From Olavius sp. associated proteobacterium Delta 1 (GTDB taxonomy: Bacteria; Desulfobacterota; Desulfobacteria; Desulfobacterales; JAFDCJ01): a stretch of 44,434 nt of DNA. The position numbers and the translations under genes are program-made. Under the pieces are notes generated by a model. It ran no database searches and was not told the origin of the DNA. It saw nothing but the letters and a program-made list of their open reading frames with translations. This document shows positions 17,859 through 27,066 of this stretch, piece by piece. The DNA is taken from positions 1-44,434 of the forward strand of contig CACVKW010000491.1 of assembly GCA_902749685.1 (NCBI GenBank). The letters run 5' to 3'. Position 1 is the first letter of the stretch; each line of letters begins with the position of its first letter.

Positions 17859-18590
17859 TCACCCCCCCAGATATGCATCAATCACCTGTGGTTCATTGGC
17901 GACCTCTTCCATTGTGCCTTCAGCGATGAGCTCCCCTTTGGCGAGCACCGTGACTTTATCACACAACGTGCTGACGGTTGGCATCTCGTGGCTGATGATA
18001 AGAAAAGTAACCCCCTTTTCCTCATTCATCATTTTTATGGATTTCAATATAATGCCTTTGATTGACTGGTGCACACCGGCAAACGGCTCATCCATCACAT
18101 AGAGCTGAAGGTCTTTGTTCATAAATCCGCGCACAATTTGCAGCAACATGTTTTGGCCGCCCGAGAGACTCTTGGCCTGCGTGTTTTTAAGGCGTGTGAG
18201 CAGGGCAAAGTCCAGCAATTCTTCAGCTCGGCCAACGGCCTCTTTTCTTGATTGCCCCTGGCAAAACCCAGGGATCAGCATGTTTTCTAAAACGGTCATA
18301 TCACGAAAGACCCTGGCGACTTGAAACGTCCGCATAATGCCCATCGAAGCAATGACATCCGGCTGCAGGCCATCAATGCGCTTTCCGGTATAAAAAATAT
18401 CTCCTTCCTCCGGTTCGTAAATTCCCGTGATGACGTTGACGAGGGTTGTCTTTCCGGAACCGTTGGGGCCGATAAGACCTCGTATCTCTCCCTTTCCAAT
18501 CTGTAAAGTGACTTCGTTATTGGCGACCAGGCCGCCGAATCTTTTGACGACCCTTTTTACATCTAAAAAGGGATAACGGTTATCTTGCAT
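17859..18590 (-). CDS. livG: Branched-chain amino acid ABC transporter ATPase
   Basis: A 243-residue ATPase with Walker A GPNGSGKTT (about residues 41-49), signature SLSGGQ (about 141) and Walker B YVMDEP. The length and the C-terminal AEGTMEEVANEPQVIDAYLGG type end, expected of LivG, are complete. It pairs with LivF. It follows livM by 44 bases on the minus strand. All ATPase motifs are intact, so it should be functional. Confidence 0.9.
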   Translation of the reverse strand: MQDNRYPFLDVKRVVKRFGGLVANNEVTLQIGKGEIRGLIGPNGSGKTTLVNVITGIYEPEEGDIFYTGKRIDGLQPDVIASMGIMRTFQVARVFRDMTVLENMLIPGFCQGQSRKEAVGRAEELLDFALLTRLKNTQAKSLSGGQNMLLQIVRGFMNKDLQLYVMDEPFAGVHQSIKGIILKSIKMMNEEKGVTFLIISHEMPTVSTLCDKVTVLAKGELIAEGTMEEVANEPQVIDAYLGG

Positions 18591-18634
18591 AGAATTTTCC
18601 GATCGTCATGCTTCATTTAAGCATAATCTGACTA

Positions 18635-19597
18635 CTACCCTTGCTGCTGATACGCCGAAACCGACTCTTGCTCCTTACCAATCCACTTTCTGATGCGCCT
18701 GACCAACTCCATCAGCCCGCCATTGAAAAACCGCATGATGATGATAACCAGGGCACTTAAAATTATGATCCGGATCTCAGACTGTTCACGTAAAAACTCC
18801 ATCGTGATTCGAACGGATAATGCGCCGATGACCGGGCCGGCCAGGGTGCGCATACCACCGATGACTACAAAAATGATAATCATCGCCATTTCATTAAAAT
18901 CACCCAATACCGGGCTGATTAATCCGATGGTATGACCGTAAAAAGCGCCTGCCATGCCTGCAATTCCGCTGGCCACAATAAATGCCAAGACTTTGTAGCG
19001 AACGATATTGACACCCATGGATCGAGCGGCGATGGCATCATCCCGAATCGACCTTAAATAGTACCCGATGCGGGAATGCATCAGTACGGCAATCAGAGCG
19101 ATGGAAAGCACCGTCAGCCCGAGAAAAAAGTAGTAGTAAGGCGTTGGCTGCAAGGTTCCGAAAAGCAGCGGGGCATCCAGTCCCCGGTCACCGCCGGTAA
19201 AGGCATAGTGCAATCTAAAATAATTTCGAATGACTTCCGCAAACGCCCAGGTGATGAGCGCCAGATAAAGCCCGTGGACCCGCAGACACACAATTCCCAG
19301 TATCAAACTGAGAACCATCGTGAAAACGATGGCCGCCGGTATACTGATCCAGAATGCTGCCCCGGCTTTGGCCATCAGCAACGAAGACGTATAGGCGCCG
19401 ATCATGCCAAAGGTGTGATGGGCCAGGGAGAATTGCCCGGTGTAACCACCGAGCAGGTTCCAGCTTGCCGCCATAATGGTATAAAAGAATGCCACGGTTA
19501 AAACATACTGCCAGTAATCCGAAATAGCGAGCGGCAGCACCAGGGCAACGGCAATGACGATAATCAGGCCAAGAATTTTCAAGTTAAGTAGTTTCAT
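18635..19597 (-). CDS. livM: Branched-chain amino acid ABC transporter permease
   Basis: A 320-residue hydrophobic permease with many membrane segments and the LivM hallmarks WNLLGGYTGQFSLAHHTFG near residue 46 and the EAA-like loop RDDAIAARSMGVN near 187. It forms the channel with LivH in the inner membrane. It starts 18 bases after livH. Its C-terminus is extended by a short polar tail. Substrates of the family include Leu/Ile/Val but also amides, urea and other amino compounds. Confidence 0.9.
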   Translation of the reverse strand: MKLLNLKILGLIIVIAVALVLPLAISDYWQYVLTVAFFYTIMAASWNLLGGYTGQFSLAHHTFGMIGAYTSSLLMAKAGAAFWISIPAAIVFTMVLSLILGIVCLRVHGLYLALITWAFAEVIRNYFRLHYAFTGGDRGLDAPLLFGTLQPTPYYYFFLGLTVLSIALIAVLMHSRIGYYLRSIRDDAIAARSMGVNIVRYKVLAFIVASGIAGMAGAFYGHTIGLISPVLGDFNEMAMIIIFVVIGGMRTLAGPVIGALSVRITMEFLREQSEIRIIILSALVIIIMRFFNGGLMELVRRIRKWIGKEQESVSAYQQQG

Positions 19598-19615
19598 TAT
19601 AAACCCAGTGAGCGC

Positions 19616-20521
19616 TCACACCACGCGTTCCGGTTTGCCGAACAATCCATAGGGTTTGATCGACAACACAACCACTAAAAGTATAAATCCATAGATATCG
19701 ACAAACGACGGACTTATGAATGCGGAACCCAGACTTTCTACGATACCCAAAGACAGACCGGCCACAAGAATTCCCGGGATCGACCCCAGACCTGCGATTA
19801 CAATAATTTCGAATCCACGAATTGTGGGTGCAAGGCCACAGAGGGGATGCACCAGAAAAATTGGCGCCAGCAGCGCACCTCCGGCACCGGCCAGAGCGGT
19901 CCCCAGACCAAAGGCCAACGTATCGTATTTGAGCACATTGACCCCTGCCGTCTGAACCCCGGTCCGGTTTTGAGCGACACCCTGAAAGGCCTTTCCGGAC
20001 CAGGTCTTTTTAATAAAGTAGTAGAATAATCCGAGCAAGACTAAAGATCCGAGCAACGCAACCAGGCGGTTTCCGCTGATGGGAAGTGTTAAGAGTTGGG
20101 TTGGGCCGGCATAGTCAGGGGGCGTGTAAATATAAGGCCCGCCGATAAGAACCGCCATATTTCGCAGGAATATGGCCAATGAGATCGTCACGATGGTCGC
20201 ATACTCCATCTTGGCTTCAATAATGCCCACGAACATCGGTTTTATCAACATCCGTTGAACCACAGCACCCAGTATAAAAACAAAGAATGCAGAAATTAAT
20301 ATACCCGCAAACCAGAACCGGGGGCCGATAACATAGGCAAGTAACAGATACTGAACATAGGCACCGATCATAAAGAATTCGCCCATGGACCAATTGATGA
20401 CTTTCATGATGCCGTAAATGAAATTGATACCCATGGACATCAAACAATACAGGACCCCCATTATAATTCCGGAAATTAAAAATTGGCTGAAGAGATGAAG
20501 ATCGATGGCTCTACCCTCCAC
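19616..20521 (-). CDS. livH: Branched-chain amino acid ABC transporter permease
   Basis: A permease of about 301 residues with the LivH N-terminus HLFSQFLISGIIMGVLYCL and the loop AQNRTGVQTAGVN. The start is unclear. I use GTG at 20521, but a GGAGGG lies just downstream of that GTG and is ideally placed for the ATC codon at 20506-20504, exactly where relatives have ATG before DLHLF. Either GTG is used without a Shine-Dalgarno sequence, or an ATG was changed to ATC. The rest of the gene is intact. It is transcribed with livM. Confidence 0.85.
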   Translation of the reverse strand: MEGRAIDLHLFSQFLISGIIMGVLYCLMSMGINFIYGIMKVINWSMGEFFMIGAYVQYLLLAYVIGPRFWFAGILISAFFVFILGAVVQRMLIKPMFVGIIEAKMEYATIVTISLAIFLRNMAVLIGGPYIYTPPDYAGPTQLLTLPISGNRLVALLGSLVLLGLFYYFIKKTWSGKAFQGVAQNRTGVQTAGVNVLKYDTLAFGLGTALAGAGGALLAPIFLVHPLCGLAPTIRGFEIIVIAGLGSIPGILVAGLSLGIVESLGSAFISPSFVDIYGFILLVVVLSIKPYGLFGKPERVV

Positions 20522-20598
20522 TGTAAGGCACTTAGAAATTATTATTGTGCATTTTGTGGCAAGAAAATTATATTGGGCTATTTTCCCAATCTTCAATG

Positions 20599-20726
20599 AT
20601 TGAATATTTTCAATTGAATATTGAATATTTAAGGTCCGCCTCCGGTGGATCAATTTTAAAAAGACCTATCAAAATAATGACGGAGCGAAGCGACTTCCAC
20701 AAATATTCAATTTTCAATATTCAATA
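20599..20726. repeat. AT-rich inverted repeat element
   Basis: Runs of TTGAATATT and its complement AATATTCAA occur at both ends (about 20599-20631 and 20699-20726) facing each other around a GC-richer core with GACGGAGCGAAGCGAC. The arms could pair over roughly 20 bases. It looks like a small mobile or palindromic intergenic repeat; whether it occurs elsewhere in the genome cannot be seen here. Confidence 0.5.
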
Positions 20727-20824
20727 GTCAATTCCGGCTTGCCCGGGTTGGGTTTCACAACAGTCTCACAGACTTGACTTTGTCTGATGGTAATCTTCTG
20801 GACTGTAAGGTTATGAAGGCTTGA

Positions 20825-20885
20825 CCTGAATTTTGCACGAGTCGGAGGCTTTCATATGCTCATTAATTTTCATGCAAGATTCAGG
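20825..20885 (+). repeat. 61-bp palindromic element, copy A
   Basis: Ends CCTGAATTTTGCACGA and TCATGCAAGATTCAGG are complementary at all but two of 16 positions. The whole 61 bases match the reverse complement of 35322-35382 at 55 positions by hand count. A half copy (TGAATTTTGCACGAG) is at about 36335-36349. Confidence 0.75.
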
Positions 20886-21037
20886 TTTGAACCGGAGAAA
20901 CAGGGAACCTGCCAACCGATGAATGATAAATTCTGCCATTCACCCCGTCACCGTTTCCCCGGCTCTTCTGATTGCCATTCGGAGCTAGATTGAATTATTG
21001 AGGCTCATTGCTATAATCTGTCACCGCCTTTGCCAGC

Positions 21038-22264
21038 TTAGGGTCCGGCAATCTTGCCGTCCCCACCGAACTGCGGCGGATAAACCAGTTTAGAATCCGT
21101 AAAAGCCTGTCTGACCTCGGTCTGCTGGAGAATCAGATGCGGCGGTGAAACATTGTGCCACTTCAAGCCTGAAGGCTCTTCGAATTTCACCTTGCCACTC
21201 CAATCCTCGTAAGTATTACCAACCAGAGCTTTTTGGATGTCTTTCGGATTGGCGGACTGGGCCTTGTTGATCGCCTGGGCCACGACAAGAATCTCACCGT
21301 AAACATTCAGCGCATAAAAGGTCGGGTCTTCGCCGTGGGCCGCCTTATATTTCGGAGACATCCAGTTGCCGAGGTCGGTCATGAGCATCCCCGGTTTGTA
21401 GTAGGAGGTGTACATGATGTATTGGCCTTTATTGCCGACGGCATCCCAGTATTCAGGTCTTACCGGCCAGGCGTAGGATCCCAACATTTTAACTTGCGGG
21501 TAAAGCCCGATGTCATAGGCCTGCTTAACCATCAGGTATGCCGGCGGACCCACGCCAATATTTACGATCAGATCCGGCTTCCAGGCTTTGGTTTCGAGCA
21601 ACATGGGGGTCATATCTGTGATGGTTCGTGGGAAAATAATTGATTTGGTTTCGATGCCGGCTTCTTGCCCGTATTGCTTGATGTATTTTTCAAAGCCGGT
21701 ACCGTAGTCCGTGTCTTCGGCAATTACGGCAATGCGCTTAAATCCCTGGGCCTGGGCAAATCCAACCCAAAATTTTGCCCGATCCGGGGTTAGCGACATG
21801 ATGCTGAATATGTAGGGGTTCTCCGATGCGGTAATTTTAGGACTCGACGCACCGGAAGAAAACAACGGCACCTGCAGATCTTGGGCAACTTTATTCACCG
21901 CCAGGCAGACAGAGCTGTGATACTGTCCGACGACAGCCACTGCGCCGTCTTTTTGAACCAGCTTGCGGTATCCTGCAATACCTTCGGCGGGCGTTCCGGC
22001 GTCATCTTCCACAACCAGTTCCACGGGCCTTCCGCCCAAAACACCGCCCATCTCTTTATTGATATATTCAATTGCCAATTCTGCACCCCAGCGCATTCGT
22101 TTGCCGGCAGCCGGATCACCCGGAGGCGAAAACGGTGACAGCAAGCCTATTTTGACGGGATCTTTGGCTTCAGCGGCGGATGGTCCCAACCCCCAGAGTA
22201 AGACCGCCAATGCCACTAAGGTAATAGTGACAACTGATAAGTTTTTGCAATTTTGAATTTTCAT
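21038..22264 (-). CDS. livK: Periplasmic amino-acid-binding protein of the LIV ABC transporter
   Basis: A 408-residue type I periplasmic binding protein. A signal peptide is clear at the N-terminus (basic start, hydrophobic VVTITLVALAVLLWGLG, then SAAEA as cleavage region), followed by DPVKIGLLSPFSPPGD and the two-lobed ABC-binding fold (VAVVGQYHSSVCLAV near 110). It captures the substrate in the periplasm for LivHMGF. GGAGGG lies before the ATG. It is set within the catabolic island, so its ligand is probably the compound the island degrades rather than leucine itself. Confidence 0.9.
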   Translation of the reverse strand: MKIQNCKNLSVVTITLVALAVLLWGLGPSAAEAKDPVKIGLLSPFSPPGDPAAGKRMRWGAELAIEYINKEMGGVLGGRPVELVVEDDAGTPAEGIAGYRKLVQKDGAVAVVGQYHSSVCLAVNKVAQDLQVPLFSSGASSPKITASENPYIFSIMSLTPDRAKFWVGFAQAQGFKRIAVIAEDTDYGTGFEKYIKQYGQEAGIETKSIIFPRTITDMTPMLLETKAWKPDLIVNIGVGPPAYLMVKQAYDIGLYPQVKMLGSYAWPVRPEYWDAVGNKGQYIMYTSYYKPGMLMTDLGNWMSPKYKAAHGEDPTFYALNVYGEILVVAQAINKAQSANPKDIQKALVGNTYEDWSGKVKFEEPSGLKWHNVSPPHLILQQTEVRQAFTDSKLVYPPQFGGDGKIAGP

Positions 22265-22414
22265 GAAAAATGCCCTCCTTTCTTTTTCGTTATTTCGTGA
22301 TGAATCTTCTTTTGGTAGTGGCCCGTTGCGTTAGAATCAACTATCGCAAATCATCCAAACAGCCACAACCGCTCACCCCATCAACAAATCGACAAATCAA
22401 ATTCTATTCAGAAT

Positions 22415-23149
22415 TCAGCGCGGCAGAATTCCCTGAAACTCGGTTCTCACTAAAGATTCATAAACCATATTCATCAGGGTAATAATATCGAAAACCGGAA
22501 TTCCTAACTTTTTCTGAATCAAGTGTGCAAACGGCGGTAAATCCGTGCATTCAATGACCAGGGCCCCCATCTCCGGATGATCTCCGGCCAGCGCATCGAC
22601 AACCGCAAGTACTTCGCCGGTCAAACGGTCCACATCCAGTTCTTGGCGGCTGCCGTCAATGACCACATCACAAAATTCTTTCTGATTATCCATGCCGGCG
22701 ATACAGACGGGTACCATGTCCGCCCCGACGGCTTTAAGATGCGCCTGGGTAAGTTTGCCTTTCTTGGCGGTTAATATTCCCACCGTCTGTTCCCGGCGCA
22801 GCATGCGGCGGACCAGGGGAATTTGAATCAGGCTGGAGACAAAAACCGGAATGTCCACGGAATCGGCAAGCTCTTCTTGGAATAGCGCCAGAAACCCGCA
22901 GCTTCCGGTGATGGCCATAACGCCTTCTTGTGCCAGCTCCCGCGCCGCCTCGATAAATGGCTCTAAGAGTTCGGGATCGGCTTCATCCACCACCCGTTTG
23001 GCTGTCGCACCCTTGATCACCCGATAGGTTACCGGAAACCGAAAGGTGGATGCATTGCGGATGTGTCCCGGGAGCTTGCCATAATACGTCTCAAGGGCCA
23101 GAACACCTAGCGGTATTCCACAAAGATTGGTCCCCCCGCGCAAGATCAT
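22415..23149 (-). CDS. Aspartate/glutamate racemase-family protein
   Basis: A 244-residue protein with the two active-site cysteines of the family: ITGSCGF near residue 83 and VIECTDLPPF near 200. The superfamily includes amino acid racemases, hydantoin racemases and maleate isomerases. In this island a racemase would fit converting an amino acid isomer before or after oxidation, but an isomerase role is equally possible. No strong Shine-Dalgarno sequence precedes the ATG. It lies between the dehydrogenase genes and livK on the same strand. Confidence 0.75.
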   Translation of the reverse strand: MILRGGTNLCGIPLGVLALETYYGKLPGHIRNASTFRFPVTYRVIKGATAKRVVDEADPELLEPFIEAARELAQEGVMAITGSCGFLALFQEELADSVDIPVFVSSLIQIPLVRRMLRREQTVGILTAKKGKLTQAHLKAVGADMVPVCIAGMDNQKEFCDVVIDGSRQELDVDRLTGEVLAVVDALAGDHPEMGALVIECTDLPPFAHLIQKKLGIPVFDIITLMNMVYESLVRTEFQGILPR

Positions 23150-23275
23150 TTGTATATCCAGTACCTGCTACAATTAGAGACGCATTGCACGCCCAATGAA
23201 TCCTATAAAAAATAAAGGAAATTCATTCTATTACCACGCCTCAATGTCGGGGTCAAGTATGCTTTTGATGGTTTA

Positions 23276-24319
23276 TCAACTAAAATTCATCACGACTCTA
23301 ATCGGATTGCCGACATTGTTCTTTACGATCTCGATTCCCGCATTAATTTTTTCAAAAGGCAGTGTCAGGGAAATCGAACGGGAGAGATCTATCTTTTTAG
23401 TTCTGACAAGTTGGATCAATGGATTCATTTCATCTTTGCGATTGGTTATGCTGGAGGAAATCTTTACCTCTTTAAAGAGGAAGTCCTTTCGATAGTTGTC
23501 AAACTCGATCACGATTTTCTCCCAGGGTGCGCCCATTAAAACCACCCTGCCTGCCTTTCTGACGCTTAAAATGGCCTGGTTGACGGTTCTTAGTGAACCG
23601 ACTGCCTCAATCGCAACTGCCGCACCTCGGCCGTCGGTTAATCGATTTACCGCCGCCACCGGATCCTCATGTTGTGCATTAATGATAGCAACTGCCCCGG
23701 CCTCTCTAGCCAGCTGAAGTTTCTGATCCACCGTATCCACCACCAAGGCCCGGATGCCTTCGTAGGTCATTGCCCCTAACATCGCATGATAGCCGATGGC
23801 ACCTGAGCCATACACGACGACGGTATCTCCCCTCTGAATATCTGCGATCTGAACACCGTGATAAGCGGAGGCCAAGGGACTCGTTATGACAGTCGCCTGA
23901 TCAAACGGAATCTCTTCCGGAAGCTGATAGATGTTTTGGGCCGGCAACTTGTAGTATTCCGCAAATGCCCCCTGAGTTCCTGAGTCCGTACCAATGATTT
24001 TGTGATTCTCACATAACTGTTCTAAATCTTTTTTACAGTAGTAACATTGCTCGCAGGTCACGATGGCATTTCCCAGGATCCTGTCCCCCGGCTTGAAATT
24101 TCTAACCCCGCTTCCCACCTCCGCCACAAGGCCTGCCGCTTCATGGCCCATGATGTGGGGTAATTGAAGCGGCCGTTGACCTTTAATAGAATAAATATCT
24201 GCAATACAAATCGCAGTGGCCTTAACTTGCATTAAGATCTCGTTCTCTTTAACTTGTGGCTTTGGAACTTCTTCAATAACCAGTGGTTTGCCAAGCTCTT
24301 TAAATATTGCAGCCCTCAT
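23276..24319 (-). CDS. Zinc-dependent alcohol dehydrogenase-family protein
   Basis: A 347-residue medium-chain dehydrogenase with the GHEAAG motif near residue 60, the structural zinc set Cys-x2-Cys-x2-Cys-x7-Cys (CEQCYYCKKDLEQLC) near 93-107, and the NAD-binding VYGSGAIGYHAML near 170. It should oxidise a secondary alcohol or polyol, or reduce the matching ketone, with NAD(P). A strong AGAGGAGAA precedes the ATG. It is a paralogue of the gene at 24394, pointing to two oxidations on related substrates. Confidence 0.85.
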   Translation of the reverse strand: MRAAIFKELGKPLVIEEVPKPQVKENEILMQVKATAICIADIYSIKGQRPLQLPHIMGHEAAGLVAEVGSGVRNFKPGDRILGNAIVTCEQCYYCKKDLEQLCENHKIIGTDSGTQGAFAEYYKLPAQNIYQLPEEIPFDQATVITSPLASAYHGVQIADIQRGDTVVVYGSGAIGYHAMLGAMTYEGIRALVVDTVDQKLQLAREAGAVAIINAQHEDPVAAVNRLTDGRGAAVAIEAVGSLRTVNQAILSVRKAGRVVLMGAPWEKIVIEFDNYRKDFLFKEVKISSSITNRKDEMNPLIQLVRTKKIDLSRSISLTLPFEKINAGIEIVKNNVGNPIRVVMNFS

Positions 24320-24360
24320 CTCAATTCTCCTCTAAAACTATTAACGAATAACTAATAACT

Positions 24361-24385
24361 CCCAATTGGTTTGATCTCAATTGGG
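24361..24385 (-). terminator. Hairpin between the two dehydrogenase genes
   Basis: CCCAATT (24361-24367) and AATTGGG (24379-24385) form a 7-bp stem with an 11-base loop. There is no T-run on either side, so it may weaken rather than end transcription, or be part of a repeat family: the hairpin at 39307-39333 has nearly the same arms and loop length. Confidence 0.4.
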
Positions 24386-24393
24386 GCGCAACT

Positions 24394-25440
24394 TCAGAAT
24401 CCAATTATGATCCGCGTATAATCGCCTTCCTGACTCAGTCTTATGCCCTCGTTCACCTCTTCTATGGGTATGATCTTGGTCCGGCAGGGTGAAAAATCTA
24501 TCAGTCCTTTTTTTACCATTTTCACCATCATGGGAAATTCCTGTCGCAAATAGCCCCAGGAATTATAAATCGTTGCCTCCTTCTCACAAATTTCATGGAA
24601 AAAGCCCAGGTCATCTTTAAAATCCATCGTGACATGGTAGAACGGAACGCCCAGGGTGCAGGTTCTTCCTCCGGCCCTTGTGCTGGCAATGGCCTGCAGA
24701 ATAGCTTCATGATCACCGGCAGCCTCGAAGCCGACATCAACACCTTTGCCACCGGTGATTTTTTTTATTTGCTCAACCGGGTCCAGGTCGCTTGAGTTGA
24801 TAACGAAATCAAGACCCAGATTCTCGACAGCTTTTAAGCTCTTGGCGCGTCTGCCGACGCCGATAATTAAAGATGCGCCAAATGCTTTTAGAACGAGTAC
24901 GAGCAATTTTCCCAAAGCGCCCAGGCCATATATGCAAGCAGTTTCAGATGCCTTGAAATTTGCCCGTCTGGCACCATGAAAGGAACTGGCCAAGCCGCTG
25001 GTGATAAGCACGCCGTCAGTAAACGATATCTCTTCAGGTAGCTTAAAAAGATTTCTCTCCGGAATAACGCCGTACTGCGCATACACACCTTGCATTCCTG
25101 GCGATATGCCGATCAGCCAGCGGTGATCACATAGATTATCCCTTGCGACACTGCAATTTCGGCACATACCGCAGCTCACCAATGGGCTCATCAACACCCG
25201 GTCACCATTGATGAATTGGGTAACTTCATTGCCGACCTCCTCCACAATTCCAACGCCTTCATGCCCCATGATGAAAGGCAATTCACCCACCGGTCTGTCA
25301 CCATTCGCAATATGGATATCGGTAACGCAAATACCGCACTGTTTGACTTTCAGTAGCACATCCTTTGATCCGAACTGCGGGACGGGAACCTCCTCAATAA
25401 CCAAAGGAGCCTTGAGCTGTTTTAAAACGGCTGCTTTCAT
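24394..25440 (-). CDS. Zinc-dependent alcohol dehydrogenase-family protein
   Basis: A 348-residue zinc dehydrogenase. The catalytic Cys is in CGICVTDIHIANG near residue 35, GHEGVG near 60, the structural zinc set is CGMCRNCSVARDNLC, and the NAD motif is IYGLGALGKLLVL near 167. I start at ATG 25440 because AAGGA lies about 10 bases before it, inside the end of the ligase gene; an upstream TTG in the same frame would add three residues. It follows the acyl-CoA ligase with almost no gap, so the two are surely co-transcribed. Confidence 0.85.
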   Translation of the reverse strand: MKAAVLKQLKAPLVIEEVPVPQFGSKDVLLKVKQCGICVTDIHIANGDRPVGELPFIMGHEGVGIVEEVGNEVTQFINGDRVLMSPLVSCGMCRNCSVARDNLCDHRWLIGISPGMQGVYAQYGVIPERNLFKLPEEISFTDGVLITSGLASSFHGARRANFKASETACIYGLGALGKLLVLVLKAFGASLIIGVGRRAKSLKAVENLGLDFVINSSDLDPVEQIKKITGGKGVDVGFEAAGDHEAILQAIASTRAGGRTCTLGVPFYHVTMDFKDDLGFFHEICEKEATIYNSWGYLRQEFPMMVKMVKKGLIDFSPCRTKIIPIEEVNEGIRLSQEGDYTRIIIGF

Positions 25441-25445
25441 TGTTT

Positions 25446-27008
25446 TCAATCCTTTCTAATTCTGTATCCGGACCTTTCAAGGTCCCAGCAATCATTCGTG
25501 TCGTTGGAAAGCGTTTCTTTGCGGATGCGTTCAGTGGGCGTCTTCTTGAAGCCGTCGACAAATGCAAAATAACGCGGTATCTGAAAATAGGGCATGCGCG
25601 GTTCGCACCATTTAATTATGACAAGTGGATCGACCGGGGTACCGGCAGCGCAAACTATGAAAGCTTTTAATTCCTGCTCTCCAATTTCCGCATCGACCCC
25701 GATCACCGCACTTTCTGTAATATCAGGATGGGAGTTGAGGACGCTCTCCACCTCCCAGGCGGAGACGTTTTCACCACGACGACGGATACTGTCTTTCTTG
25801 CGGCCCATGTAATAAAAATCACCCTCTGAGTCATAGCTCCCCAGATCGCCGGTATGAAGCCATCCTCCCCGTAAGGCAGCCGCGGTGGCCTCCTGATTCT
25901 TCAGGTAGCCCTGGGTGATCAATCCGGGTTCTTTTTGACGCACTAGTATTTCCCCGGTCAGCCCGGCCTTTAACGGAACTCCGTTATCATCGGCAATTTG
26001 AACGTCAAAATATGGAAACGGTTTGCCGATTGATCCCACTTTGCCTGAGGTGTTGACCGTGGTGAAACCCGATGCTTCAGTCAAGCCGTAACACTCCCGA
26101 ATCTTGACACCGAAACGCTGTTCAAACTCACGCCAACTCTCCTTTCTGCAGCCCCCGCCAAACGCAATCCGGACGTAATGACTTTTATCATCCGCGCTCG
26201 GCGGTTGCTTCAGTAAAATGTCAATAATGCCTCCGAGATAATGAATTTTGGTCACCTTATTTTTTCTTATAATATCCCAAAAGCGAGATGCGCTGAACCG
26301 AGGTACGACAACCAATGTGATCGGTTCCATAAGGGCCAGAATACACATCTGAGCACCGCTGTTGTGATAGATAGGCTCCCAGAACAAATAGACATCCTGC
26401 GGACGAACGTCCGAGACGATAGCAGCACCGGTTGCACAGGCTCTCAGCATCCGTTCAGTCATGAGTACGCCCTTAGGGGGTCCGGTGGTGCCCGAGGTAA
26501 AGGCGACACAACGCAGGTTGTCCAATACCGGCCTTGTTGAAGGTGGATTAAGGTCTGCTTTGGCAACCGTAGCAAAATCAAGCACATTCTTGCACTTTGC
26601 CAACATTGAAGAATTACGAACGATAATCATCGCTTTTTTTTTGTCTGTCACAACCGGTTCAACCCGGTCCAAAAATTCAGCATCAACAATTATAGCGCCG
26701 GGACGATTCTGTTCGATTATATACGCCAGACTCTGCCCCCTTAAGTTTGTGTTGATCGGAACCCAAACTGCACCGAGACTCGCTAGGGCAAAAAACGTAA
26801 AAATGTGGTCCGGATGATTGGCAAGCATAACCGCCACAGACGTCCCGGGTGCTATACCGGTTGCAGCAAGGCCGTTTGCCAGACGATTCACACAGGCCCC
26901 TAGGGTGCTGAAAGAAATTTCTCCGTCCTGATGCACGGCGAAGATAAAGTCGGGCGTATGCTTTACCCTGTAGTCCAGCAACTCGCGGATCGTCCGTTTG
27001 TATCGCAT
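25446..27008 (-). CDS. AMP-forming acyl-CoA ligase, CaiC-like
   Basis: A 520-residue ANL-superfamily enzyme that activates a carboxylic acid with ATP and CoA. Visible motifs: the P-loop FTSGTTGPPKGVLMTE near residue 170, YGLTEASG near 310, and GWLHTGDLG with GRKKDSIRRRGENVSAWEVE near 395-430. The overall layout resembles crotonobetaine/carnitine-CoA ligase, but carnitine cannot be asserted. With the neighbouring enoyl-CoA hydratase it implies that the island's substrate yields an acid broken down as a CoA thioester. Its stop overlaps the spacer of the next gene. Confidence 0.85.
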   Translation of the reverse strand: MRYKRTIRELLDYRVKHTPDFIFAVHQDGEISFSTLGACVNRLANGLAATGIAPGTSVAVMLANHPDHIFTFFALASLGAVWVPINTNLRGQSLAYIIEQNRPGAIIVDAEFLDRVEPVVTDKKKAMIIVRNSSMLAKCKNVLDFATVAKADLNPPSTRPVLDNLRCVAFTSGTTGPPKGVLMTERMLRACATGAAIVSDVRPQDVYLFWEPIYHNSGAQMCILALMEPITLVVVPRFSASRFWDIIRKNKVTKIHYLGGIIDILLKQPPSADDKSHYVRIAFGGGCRKESWREFEQRFGVKIRECYGLTEASGFTTVNTSGKVGSIGKPFPYFDVQIADDNGVPLKAGLTGEILVRQKEPGLITQGYLKNQEATAAALRGGWLHTGDLGSYDSEGDFYYMGRKKDSIRRRGENVSAWEVESVLNSHPDITESAVIGVDAEIGEQELKAFIVCAAGTPVDPLVIIKWCEPRMPYFQIPRYFAFVDGFKKTPTERIRKETLSNDTNDCWDLERSGYRIRKD

Positions 27009-27066
27009 GTATTGTTTGCCTCGAATCCCAATTGAACGTTGTTCAATTCAGCTATTAATCTTCGCG

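Larger units (their letters stand above)
20522..21037. other. Gap between livK and livH carrying two repeats
   Basis: No gene is visible. The 516-base gap contains an AT-rich inverted repeat (20599-20726) and a 61-bp palindromic element (20825-20885). Such a gap between a binding protein gene and its permease is often where expression is tuned down by hairpins. Confidence 0.6.
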
